From a virus, in IMG/VR virus record IMGVR_UViG_3300032236_001318, positions 1 through 46,311 of that record: a stretch of DNA of 46,311 bases; one strand, 5' to 3'. This document shows, piece by piece, positions 37,762 through 44,135 of the stretch. Within the stretch, counting starts at the first letter, position 1; every line of letters starts with the position of its first letter. Both the position numbers and the translations under genes were made by a program. The notes beneath the pieces are model-generated. The model did not search any database. It was not told the origin of the DNA and saw only the letters and a program-made list of their open reading frames with translations.

Positions 37762-38190
37762 TTAGTTTACCTCGGTTTGTTTATTTTCCCGTGCTAGACG
37801 ACGCTTTTCACGCTTATAGGCGTTTCGTCGCTCTTTTGCTTCTGGGCTTTCTTTGTATCCTCTACGGCGAATTCTTACTGCTTCCAAGCACAGTTCACAC
37901 CGACACCCGTAATAGGTGTAGGTAGATACTTTGCCGTGTACGAGGTTGGTGGGCTGATTTTCACGGTATTTGTGTCGCAACGATTTGGAGTACTCCGTGG
38001 CGCTCGTCCGACACTCGGCGCACCGACAACCGTAGGTGAAGTATCGCTTGTAGTCGCCGTGTTCTGGCATTGCTGATTTTTTGGGTTCCGTTCTGCGATT
38101 TTTGGGCTTGGTGACCGTACTGCGAACGGGGCGTGGTAGACGCTCTTCTTCTAGTACCGCTTTGATTGCTGTTTGTAGGTCAGTGGACAT
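37762..38190 (-). CDS. Protein with two HG...YGCRC..C motifs
   Basis: The 142-aa protein starts at the ATG at 38190 (MSTDLQTAIKAVLEEERLPR), which aligns with the start of the next gene upstream; an ATG at 38205 would add five residues. It has two copies of a Cys module: EHGDYKRYFTYGCRCAECRTSA and VHGKVSTYTYYGCRCELCLEA, given with the invariant HG, Y, GCRC and C. These repeats are frequent in actinophage proteins and probably bind zinc. The C-terminus is very basic. DNA binding is likely but unproven. Confidence 0.7.
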   Translation of the reverse strand: MSTDLQTAIKAVLEEERLPRPVRSTVTKPKNRRTEPKKSAMPEHGDYKRYFTYGCRCAECRTSATEYSKSLRHKYRENQPTNLVHGKVSTYTYYGCRCELCLEAVRIRRRGYKESPEAKERRNAYKREKRRLARENKQTEVN

Positions 38191-38635
38191 AGTTGTTGTT
38201 TTCATTTTTTCTTTGCGCCAAAATTTGACGGCGCTTTGCTTGGTATTCACGGGTAGCGAGCAAACACGGCTCACAACGGCAACCGTACTTTCCGTAGGTA
38301 TGCCTATCGCCATGGGGGAGTTTGGTGAAGTCGGCTTGTTGCGCTGCTTTAAGGCGTAGTTGCTTTGAGTAGTCACTGTTTCCCTTTTTACAAACATCAC
38401 AGCGACACTTGTACAACTTTGAGTTGTATCGCTGATAGCCGTGGGGCAATTCTTCTTTGGGCTTTTGTAGCGCACGGCGCTTTTCACGGCGCTTGGCATT
38501 TATGCGCTCACGGTTTCTCTCGTGCCACTCTCTGCGAATTTGTTTTTGCGCTTCGGTGCGAGGCGCCTTAACTTTCTTGGTCGGCTCGCTCTTTAGCACT
38601 TCGCTGATTGCTTGCTTCAATAGTTCGCTGTTCAT
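38180..38635 (-). CDS. Paralogous protein with two HG...CRC..C motifs
   Basis: The 151-aa protein (MNSELLKQAISEVLKSEPTK) is a tandem paralogue of the gene at 37762: the same N-terminal helix, a basic middle (RREWHERNRERINAKRREKR), then PHGYQRY..YKCRCDVC and PHGDRHTYGKYGCRCEPC. It overlaps the paralogue, which suggests local duplication. Confidence 0.75.
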   Translation of the reverse strand: MNSELLKQAISEVLKSEPTKKVKAPRTEAQKQIRREWHERNRERINAKRREKRRALQKPKEELPHGYQRYNSKLYKCRCDVCKKGNSDYSKQLRLKAAQQADFTKLPHGDRHTYGKYGCRCEPCLLATREYQAKRRQILAQRKNENNNYVH

Positions 38636-39048
38636 GGTGTGAAGAACCTTACTAGGGTTATGTTGATTTCGGCAAATTCTTCCGTCTCTGTGTAGACGGT
38701 TTTTTTGATAACTACGGGTGACGCTTGGAATACTTCTCCCGATACCGTCAAGCCACGAGTGCGTTCGTGGTTGAACATCACAAAGTGGCTGTTCGGTTTG
38801 GCAAACTTACGCTTGCGATTAGCAAAGTGGACATTTGGAAATGGGAACTTGCGCCCCTTCCAATTGTGCTTCACCTCTACCTCAAACCCGTGCGTCACTT
38901 CGTCACGCTCCGCCAATACATCAATTCCGTATTGGTCGGGATTTACTCGTGGGTTGGTGTAGCCAAGCGTGTCAAGGTAGGTGATGAGGTCGTTCTTTGC
39001 GTTGTCGTCCTCGTCGTACAGTTCCTTTGAGAAGGGTTTACTCTTCAT
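38632..39048 (-). CDS. PD-(D/E)XK nuclease-like protein
   Basis: The 138-aa protein has DNAKNDLITYLDTLGY, then YGIDVLAERDEVTHGFEVEVKHNWKG. The Asp in GIDV and the E-x-E-x-K of FEVEVK form the PD-(D/E)XK active-site pattern, and a preceding helix carries an Asp/Glu. Proteins of this size can be nicking or Holliday-junction enzymes. The following FPFPNVHFANRKRKF could contact DNA. The specific reaction is unknown. Confidence 0.75.
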   Translation of the reverse strand: MKSKPFSKELYDEDDNAKNDLITYLDTLGYTNPRVNPDQYGIDVLAERDEVTHGFEVEVKHNWKGRKFPFPNVHFANRKRKFAKPNSHFVMFNHERTRGLTVSGEVFQASPVVIKKTVYTETEEFAEINITLVRFFTP

Positions 39049-39322
39049 CTTGGACTAGCCACGGGTCAAGGTGGCAATTACCGATAACCGCCCAAATGTC
39101 GCAAGTGTTTTCGCCTCGGAAGTTCACGCCTTCGGGCAACTCAATCATTGCGTCGTGGCGACCTTTGTTGTAGGCGTCAATTGCTTCAATACATACCGAC
39201 ACCATGCTTTCGGGAATGGGTGGGTAATGATTGCTCGTGAGGTGAATGCGAATTCCCGTCTCACGGTTTACAATTCCGTCGTTTTCAAGATTGGCGAGTT
39301 CAAGTGCGTGTAGGAAGCCCAT
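39038..39322 (-). CDS. Hypothetical protein
   Basis: The 94-aa protein (MGFLHALELANLENDGIVNR) is alpha/beta with ENTCDIWAVIGNCHLDPWL near the end. Not recognised. It overlaps the nuclease gene by 11 nt. Confidence 0.65.
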   Translation of the reverse strand: MGFLHALELANLENDGIVNRETGIRIHLTSNHYPPIPESMVSVCIEAIDAYNKGRHDAMIELPEGVNFRGENTCDIWAVIGNCHLDPWLVQDEE

Positions 39323-39543
39323 TAGTTTCCTTCCGAGGTGATGACTGCGTGGCAGGTTGGTACGCCACAGTGAAGTTCGGTGCGCTGAACCTTAATGTTG
39401 GCTTCAAGAAGTTCAGCCGGTACGGGCAAAAACTCGTCGTCGGCGTGACGCTCGCTTGGGTTTGTTAGGTCAAATCGCTTCACGCAATTAAGGCATAAAA
39501 GCACACCGTTGTTGGTGTAAGCGACGGGCTGTTCAGTTGTCAT
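39322..39543 (-). CDS. Small Cys-rich protein
   Basis: The 73-aa protein has CLNCVKRFDL and a later CGVPTCHAV, a likely four-ligand zinc site. Its start lies 4 nt inside the glycosyltransferase gene. Not recognised otherwise. Confidence 0.65.
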   Translation of the reverse strand: MTTEQPVAYTNNGVLLCLNCVKRFDLTNPSERHADDEFLPVPAELLEANIKVQRTELHCGVPTCHAVITSEGN

Positions 39544-40403
39544 TTTGTTCCTTGGTTGTTGTTTGGTTGGGGATTGAGAGATACCAATTCCATGCCGTAC
39601 TCATTTGGTTCGGTAGGGAATTCAATGGGCTTACGGATAAGTTTGTTCTTGGCGAACGGCTTGTAGTCCACTTGGTGGTGCCACCTATTGAACTTGCGAG
39701 TGACCTTGACCACATCAGGGTGTTGGTCTACGAGAGATTGGGCGAACTCCATGCGCTCGTCGCCCGTGTTGTAAATGGTGTTGGTGTTTCCGCCACCTTG
39801 CGTCAGCGTGGCTCGCTTGCGAATAAGGAAGGCGTTGAATAAGACGGTTACCCACCCGTCCTTCATCATGCGAAGGCTGAGGTCGGTGTCTTCGTTGTAT
39901 CGTCCTCGCCAGCGGTAAGGCAAATCGTTGCGTAGCAAAATACAGGAATAGACACGGGTGTTGAAACGAACCGCTGGTCGTGCTTCGTGCGCCGGACAGA
40001 AGATGTCGTAGTTCATTCCGGCTTGGCTAATGTTCTCGTACCGCAACACAAAATCTTCCACAATGTAGAACGGCGTTGGTGTTACGCACGGGATTTTCTT
40101 GTTGTGATTGAACCTAAAAACATTTTCAATGTTGTCGTCAAGTATCCAATGCCATTTGTGACCCTCGGCAATGGAGTGTTCCCATACCCAATTTCGCACG
40201 GGAATACTGCCCTGACCAAGTTCGCTGAAGTTGCTTGGCAACATAATAATTTTTGAAGGGTCAATAACCTCGGCGTATTTGTCGTACTCGGCTGGCTCAA
40301 CAACAATGCGGTACGGTACGCCAAGGCGCTCCAAGGTTTTGACCGTTTGCCGACGCTCCCAACGACCTTTGCTGATGATGTAAACAGGAAAACGAGGTTT
40401 CAT
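39540..40403 (-). CDS. TET-associated-type glycosyltransferase (TAGT-like)
   Basis: The 287-aa protein begins FPVYIISKGRWERRQTVKTL and has VPYRIVVEPAEYDKY, GQGSIPVRNWVWEHSIAEGH, WHWILDDNIENVFRF (DD at 89-90 as metal ligand), and RWRGRYNEDTDLSLRMMKDG. This series matches a phage family described as TET/JBP-associated glycosyltransferases, proposed to glycosylate hydroxymethylated bases in DNA. No TET/JBP dioxygenase is in this window; it may lie outside. Its presence argues for hypermodified phage DNA. Confidence 0.82.
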   Translation of the reverse strand: MKPRFPVYIISKGRWERRQTVKTLERLGVPYRIVVEPAEYDKYAEVIDPSKIIMLPSNFSELGQGSIPVRNWVWEHSIAEGHKWHWILDDNIENVFRFNHNKKIPCVTPTPFYIVEDFVLRYENISQAGMNYDIFCPAHEARPAVRFNTRVYSCILLRNDLPYRWRGRYNEDTDLSLRMMKDGWVTVLFNAFLIRKRATLTQGGGNTNTIYNTGDERMEFAQSLVDQHPDVVKVTRKFNRWHHQVDYKPFAKNKLIRKPIEFPTEPNEYGMELVSLNPQPNNNQGTK

Positions 40404-40684
40404 TGGTATTGATACCCACTGCCGTTTTCGTTATGGGGGTACCAAGCGGACTTGACCGTTTTGCGCTGAATGCCGTCAAAGACACGCTTGCCGTTGTAGA
40501 TGTGTTCTTGAACGAGAGCGAGGAATGTCAAGAAATCTTCTTCGTTTCGGAATTTAAAAGTGGCGGTGATTTCGGGCTCCGGCTGATACACATTGTTGTA
40601 CTCCGGCATACCGACCCACTCTTCTCGCCAATCGTTTTCGGCAACCTCAAACAATTGAAACTGTGGTGATGTTTCCTCAGGCAT
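40400..40684 (-). CDS. Hypothetical protein upstream of the TAGT gene
   Basis: The 94-aa protein (MPEETSPQFQLFEVAENDWR) contains EITATFKFRNEEDFLTFLALV and GIQRKTVKSAWYPH. I recall similar small proteins next to TAGT genes in other phages, which suggests a partner. It is the first gene after the promoter at 40748. Confidence 0.65.
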   Translation of the reverse strand: MPEETSPQFQLFEVAENDWREEWVGMPEYNNVYQPEPEITATFKFRNEEDFLTFLALVQEHIYNGKRVFDGIQRKTVKSAWYPHNENGSGYQYQ

Positions 40685-40747
40685 TGCTTTTGTCCGTCTT
40701 TCCTAAAAACTCAAATTCCATGCGTACCCCTCGGTTCGGGTGTTTGT

Positions 40748-40778
40748 AGTATAGCAGGGTTTAGTATTGCGTGAGCAA
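40748..40778 (-). promoter_or_regulatory. Promoter for the TAGT-effector transcript
   Basis: Minus strand TATACT (40748-40753), preceded by ACTAAACCCTGC, the spacer motif of the promoter family. TTGCTC (40773-40778) is a possible -35 with a 19-nt spacer. From here a continuous leftward run leads to the effector genes at 33.2 kb. Confidence 0.6.
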
Positions 40779-40779
40779 A

Positions 40780-40938
40780 TCACTCGGTTTCTTTGTTTTC
40801 CTCAATCATCTTTTCAATGCTCCCCAAAAGTTCCTTCATGCGAGCAATGCCGTCGTTGATTGTCCACATGGCGAGGACAAATTCGGCGTGTTCCAATTGG
40901 AAGGCGACTTGTTCTTCCGGAACTTCCTCGGGTGTCAT
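40780..40938 (-). CDS. 52-aa helical protein
   Basis: The frame from the ATG at 40938 gives MTPEEVPEEQVAFQLEHAEF and a charged helix. It starts in a TAATG overlap. Not recognised. Confidence 0.6.
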   Translation of the reverse strand: MTPEEVPEEQVAFQLEHAEFVLAMWTINDGIARMKELLGSIEKMIEENKETE

Positions 40939-41105
40939 TAGCCTGTTACGCCCTTGGTGAGCATGAGTAAAAGTTCAACCGCTTTTTCCAGCGGAAGGGT
41001 GTCTTTAACGACCCATGCTGAATAATCATCTACGCCCAAGACTTGCCACAACTTGGTTCGGCGTCCACCTTGGGTGGAGCAGTAGTAGCGAGTGTACGGT
41101 GTCAT
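40938..41105 (-). CDS. 55-aa protein
   Basis: The frame from the ATG at 41105 gives MTPYTRYYCSTQGGRRTKLW, QVLGVDDYSAWVVKDTLP and a helix. It is coupled to neighbours by ATGA and TAATG overlaps. Not recognised. Confidence 0.6.
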   Translation of the reverse strand: MTPYTRYYCSTQGGRRTKLWQVLGVDDYSAWVVKDTLPLEKAVELLLMLTKGVTG

Positions 41106-41203
41106 TCTGCTGTTTCTTCCTCATCAACCTTTGAGGTCAAGCCAATCAAAAAGGCGTACTGAAGCATGGCAACCAATTTCTTTTTGCGGATTATAACTAT
41201 CAC
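41102..41203 (-). CDS. 33-aa mini-protein
   Basis: A GTG at 41203 overlaps the DUF3310 stop as GTGA. The product MIVIIRKKKLVAMLQYAFLI plus an acidic end looks like a short membrane or amphipathic helix. Confidence 0.45.
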   Translation of the reverse strand: MIVIIRKKKLVAMLQYAFLIGLTSKVDEEETAE

Positions 41204-41433
41204 TTTTTCATTCCTTCTAGTCGCTGAATTTCGTCGTTGATGTAGAAGATTGCCTTCTTCAGGTCATCAATGGTTCGGTTCTCGTCCTTCAAACCGGCTC
41301 GCCATAAATACTTGATTGCGTTTCCAATGTTGAAGTTTCGCCAACGGGTAATCTCCAAGCATTCAACGCCCGACGGGTCGCTCGTGTAATGCGTGGGGTG
41401 ATTTACAATGTCGGTTTTGGGTTTGCCAGCCAT
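41200..41433 (-). CDS. DUF3310 (SaV-like) protein
   Basis: The 77-aa protein has NHPTHYTSDPSGVECLEITR and IGNAIKYLWRAGLKDENRTI, then DDLKKAIFYINDEI. This is the DUF3310 pattern found in many phages; its role is unknown, though a nucleotide-linked function has been suggested for the family. AGGAAAT lies upstream of the ATG. Confidence 0.9.
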   Translation of the reverse strand: MAGKPKTDIVNHPTHYTSDPSGVECLEITRWRNFNIGNAIKYLWRAGLKDENRTIDDLKKAIFYINDEIQRLEGMKK

Positions 41434-41457
41434 TTAATTTCCTACTTTCTTAATTGT

Positions 41458-42495
41458 TTACAATTCAACATTGTTTCTTACAACAAACTCGTCAATCAAA
41501 GTTTGAAGATTTTTTGTCGGCTTCTTTCCAAACACCAAGACGGGTTCGGAAAATCCTGCGCCTGAACTTTTGGTGTTGTTGTGGTTGATACGCTTGCCCA
41601 ACTCGTATCCAATTGCGCCCATGTAGGTCGCCCCGATTGACCCCATAAAATCAATCAGTGGGTGGCAAATGACATTCACTCTGTGGTCGCAATAAACATC
41701 TGAGATGTTGAGAACCACATAGCCACCGTCTCGCACCGAGGTGAAGGCGTTTTCCGCCATTTTAAACAAAAACCCCTCAAGCCACTTATCCAATGTTTTA
41801 AACATTTCGTGCGACTGACCCTTACCGGCGTACTTTTCAACCTTGAAGTACGGCGGTGAGGTGAACGCTAAGTCAAAGTAGTTTTCGGCTGGACACGACA
41901 GTTCCGAGCCAACCATTTCAAAGTGCGCTGATGTTCCCCCTTGGCGATAGTTCTTAACTTGCTCGCTGAACCCACCAAATAAAAATGGGTTCACATCTCG
42001 CCCGTAATAAACCTCTGCGCCGTACGCCAACGCTCCCGATAGTCGGTCACCCCAACCCATACACGGGTCGTAAATTCTCTTTGCGCCAAACAGGTCGTAA
42101 ACCGCAATTGCTGACGCTGGGCGAAACTGAGCCGGAATGTACTTACGCATAGCGAGGGCTGTTCGTGGTGATTGCTCGTAAAACTTTGACGCTTCCAACC
42201 CTTTACGGAATTTGGCTATGTACCAACTTCGCACAACCGACGGCGAATTAACTGAGCCACACGCCATTCGTGCTGAATAGTGATAGCGATTGGACGATTT
42301 GGTTCCAACACGGTCAATAGGCAGTACATAGTCGTGGACTTTTTCCAACCCCTCGCTACGGCTCTCCCAAGACTTTTGCTTTAAGCGTGGCGTGTAGGCG
42401 CACAACTCACGGAAGTCGGAGTGCGCTTCTTCGTCGCTGGGGCAATCAATGGGAATTTCCGGCGGAACATTGAAAAAACTAGGCAGTGGCTCCAC
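41458..42495 (-). CDS. DNA methyltransferase-like protein, paralogue of 23718
   Basis: The 345-aa protein has a GTG start at 42495. Its body parallels the 23718 protein: an N-terminal helical domain, FRPASAIAVYDLFGAKRIYDP with a MGWGDRLSGAL SAM motif, and AFTSPPYFKVEKYAG as the catalytic segment. The S-P-P-Y type suggests amino-methylation. The two paralogues lie in opposite orientations 17 kb apart, so they probably have different target sites or roles. Confidence 0.85.
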   Translation of the reverse strand: MEPLPSFFNVPPEIPIDCPSDEEAHSDFRELCAYTPRLKQKSWESRSEGLEKVHDYVLPIDRVGTKSSNRYHYSARMACGSVNSPSVVRSWYIAKFRKGLEASKFYEQSPRTALAMRKYIPAQFRPASAIAVYDLFGAKRIYDPCMGWGDRLSGALAYGAEVYYGRDVNPFLFGGFSEQVKNYRQGGTSAHFEMVGSELSCPAENYFDLAFTSPPYFKVEKYAGKGQSHEMFKTLDKWLEGFLFKMAENAFTSVRDGGYVVLNISDVYCDHRVNVICHPLIDFMGSIGATYMGAIGYELGKRINHNNTKSSGAGFSEPVLVFGKKPTKNLQTLIDEFVVRNNVEL

Positions 42496-42500
42496 GACGA

Positions 42501-42656
42501 TTACTCGCCCGTTGCCTTTTGAACGGCGGAACGGATTGCTTCTTCAATGAATTCGTTGAGCGTCTGATTGCGCTCCTTCATTGCGCTGACAATAAGTTGG
42601 AGTTCGTCCGCTTCAAAGTCAATGAAGATACCCGTTGGCTCTTTGACCCCACCCAT
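42501..42656 (-). CDS. Ribbon-helix-helix-like 51-aa protein
   Basis: The frame from the ATG at 42656 gives MGGVKEPTGIFIDFEADELQ, LIVSAMKERNQTLNEFIEEA and IRSAVQ. A short strand followed by two helices with NQTLNEFIEEAI fits a ribbon-helix-helix DNA-binding fold. It sits just upstream of the methyltransferase gene and could autoregulate. Confidence 0.55.
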   Translation of the reverse strand: MGGVKEPTGIFIDFEADELQLIVSAMKERNQTLNEFIEEAIRSAVQKATGE

Positions 42657-42742
42657 TAGTTGCCCCTAGACCAAAATCCGCCAACAAATCCAATACAGCA
42701 TGAGATTATGGAGCAGATTACTGCGATTGCGGTGTGTGACAT
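42656..42742 (-). CDS. 28-aa single-TM mini-protein
   Basis: The frame MSHTAIAVICSIISCCIGFV followed by GGFWSRGN is one membrane helix. It has TAATG overlaps on both sides, which supports translation. Confidence 0.55.
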   Translation of the reverse strand: MSHTAIAVICSIISCCIGFVGGFWSRGN

Positions 42743-42903
42743 TACTTTCTTCCTTCTCTAATTGCTCGCACGATACGGACTGCCTCGGTAAAACCCTGAG
42801 CAAAGCCGTTCTCAAACTCGGTTTGCTTGGCGAAAGCCAATCGGGTGTGGTGTTCTGCTTCGTTGAGCAGTTTGTAATACGCCTCGTCTAGTTTCTTGCC
42901 CAT
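42742..42903 (-). CDS. 53-aa helical protein
   Basis: The frame MGKKLDEAYYKLLNEAEHHT, then RLAFAKQTEFENGFAQGF, is helical and basic at the end. It is coupled by TAATG overlaps. Not recognised. Confidence 0.6.
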   Translation of the reverse strand: MGKKLDEAYYKLLNEAEHHTRLAFAKQTEFENGFAQGFTEAVRIVRAIREGRK

Positions 42904-43148
42904 TAGTGACCAGCCCGAATGCTCATCATGCCACGAACCTCATTAGCCCAATTCCAACGCTCAATGTCGGAGAGTTGGTCAATTGTTTTCCATTCTTCTT
43001 TTTCGGCAACGGTCATTTCTTTCCATGGCAAGGTGATGATGTTGAAGTCTGCGCCGTACGAGCCGTAGATTGCGACCCACACAAACTTGGGCGCACTAAA
43101 ACCTTCAATTGAATTTTCGTCGTCATAGTAAGGGTAGGCAATGGTCAT
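42903..43148 (-). CDS. Hypothetical protein
   Basis: The 81-aa protein starts at the ATG at 43148 (MTIAYPYYDDENSIEGFSAP), in a TGATG overlap; an upstream TTG is less likely. It is an acidic alpha/beta domain. Not recognised. Confidence 0.65.
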   Translation of the reverse strand: MTIAYPYYDDENSIEGFSAPKFVWVAIYGSYGADFNIITLPWKEMTVAEKEEWKTIDQLSDIERWNWANEVRGMMSIRAGH

Positions 43149-43384
43149 CAAAGGGTTTCCTTTTCTACTTTGTTGATGAAATTAAGTGTCAGTTCAAATG
43201 CGTTCGCTTCGGCGTTGAGACGGTTTTGCCACGACCAATAAATTTGGCGCTCCAACCAAATTTTAAGTTGTTCGTTGTTCCGCTTCAGTTGGTGAATGTC
43301 CTCGGACAAATTAAAAATTGTGTTTTCGGCGTAATTGTTTGTAATGTTTTTAATTCTTCGCTGTTGCTTTTGGCGCTTAAACAT
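43148..43384 (-). CDS. Basic coiled-coil protein
   Basis: The 78-aa protein has a basic N-terminus (MFKRQKQQRRIKNITNNY) and a coiled-coil-like helix (SEDIHQLKRNNEQLKIWLER). Nucleic-acid binding is possible. Not recognised. Confidence 0.6.
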   Translation of the reverse strand: MFKRQKQQRRIKNITNNYAENTIFNLSEDIHQLKRNNEQLKIWLERQIYWSWQNRLNAEANAFELTLNFINKVEKETL

Positions 43385-43766
43385 TTCCCTCTCCTTCGTT
43401 GAGGATTGTGTCTAGGGCTTTGTTTAATTCGTCCTGTTGCTTTTTGCCACGGTTGATTGCTTCTACAACCATTTCGTTTAAACGGTTCGTGTTCATTTGG
43501 TGAACGGCTTTGATTTCGTCGTAGCGGTCGCTCGTTGTCATGGCAAGAATTGCGGAAAGGTTAGCCATGTTCTCGTCAGAAATTTCCCCCGACAACCACT
43601 GCTTGGTAATTTCTCCGGCTTTAGTGGCGTGAAGAACCGTGGCTTCGCTACGGTCGTGCTTGGCGTGATTGGCAAACATTTCTTCTACTTGAGCAACGAG
43701 GTAACCAAGTTTTTCTGCTTGGTGCTGAATGCTCGCAATCAATGCTTCGCTCGGGTACTCGGGCAT
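43377..43766 (-). CDS. Helical hypothetical protein
   Basis: The 129-aa all-helical protein (MPEYPSEALIASIQHQAEKL) has a Lys/Glu-rich C-terminus. It starts in a TAATG overlap with the mini-membrane protein. Not recognised. Confidence 0.65.
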   Translation of the reverse strand: MPEYPSEALIASIQHQAEKLGYLVAQVEEMFANHAKHDRSEATVLHATKAGEITKQWLSGEISDENMANLSAILAMTTSDRYDEIKAVHQMNTNRLNEMVVEAINRGKKQQDELNKALDTILNEGEGNV

Positions 43767-43879
43767 TACTTTCGCCAGCCCTTTTCCTGCTCGTAGCGAC
43801 GGCGGTTTGCTCGTTCTTCGGCGGAATTTAAGCCGTATACAACCAAAAGGGGAATAAACAGAATTAGGGCGACCAACAT
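43766..43879 (-). CDS. 37-aa single-TM mini-protein with leaderless start
   Basis: The frame MLVALILFIPLLVVYGLNSA followed by EERANRRRYEQEKGWRK has one TM helix and a strongly basic cytoplasmic tail. The ATG lies 7 nt after the TACTGT -10, so the mRNA is probably leaderless. It overlaps the next gene as TAATG. Confidence 0.6.
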   Translation of the reverse strand: MLVALILFIPLLVVYGLNSAEERANRRRYEQEKGWRK

Positions 43880-43886
43880 GGTGAAC

Positions 43887-43916
43887 ACAGTATCAGGGTT
43901 GAGTGCCGTGCGTCAA
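43887..43916 (-). promoter_or_regulatory. Promoter for the 43879 transcript
   Basis: Minus strand TTGACG (43911-43916), 18 nt containing ACTCAACCCTGA, TACTGT (43887-43892), then 7 nt to the ATG. Confidence 0.7.
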
Positions 43917-43919
43917 GTA

Positions 43920-44135
43920 TTACGAAGGATTTTTTCTCCACTTGAGAAATGCCCGAAAGTACATGATTGTGTACAGGGTTCCACCAAAAACAAAGCCGTA
44001 TTGGTGGGTGGTGAATGAGTAAATAAACCACAAACACTCGTTACTAAGCATGATGACCAAGCCCGTCGCCTTTTTCTTGCCGACAAAGAACAATCCGATT
44101 GAGCCGTAACAAGCCAAAATCCACGACCACAACAT
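43920..44135 (-). CDS. Small membrane protein
   Basis: The 71-aa protein has two to three hydrophobic segments (MLWSWILACYGSIGLFFVG, then VIMLSNECLWFIYSF and FVFGGTLYTIMYFRAFLKW). The shape recalls small PnuC-like phage membrane proteins, but the match is weak. It overlaps the ParB stop as TGATG. Confidence 0.65.
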   Translation of the reverse strand: MLWSWILACYGSIGLFFVGKKKATGLVIMLSNECLWFIYSFTTHQYGFVFGGTLYTIMYFRAFLKWRKNPS

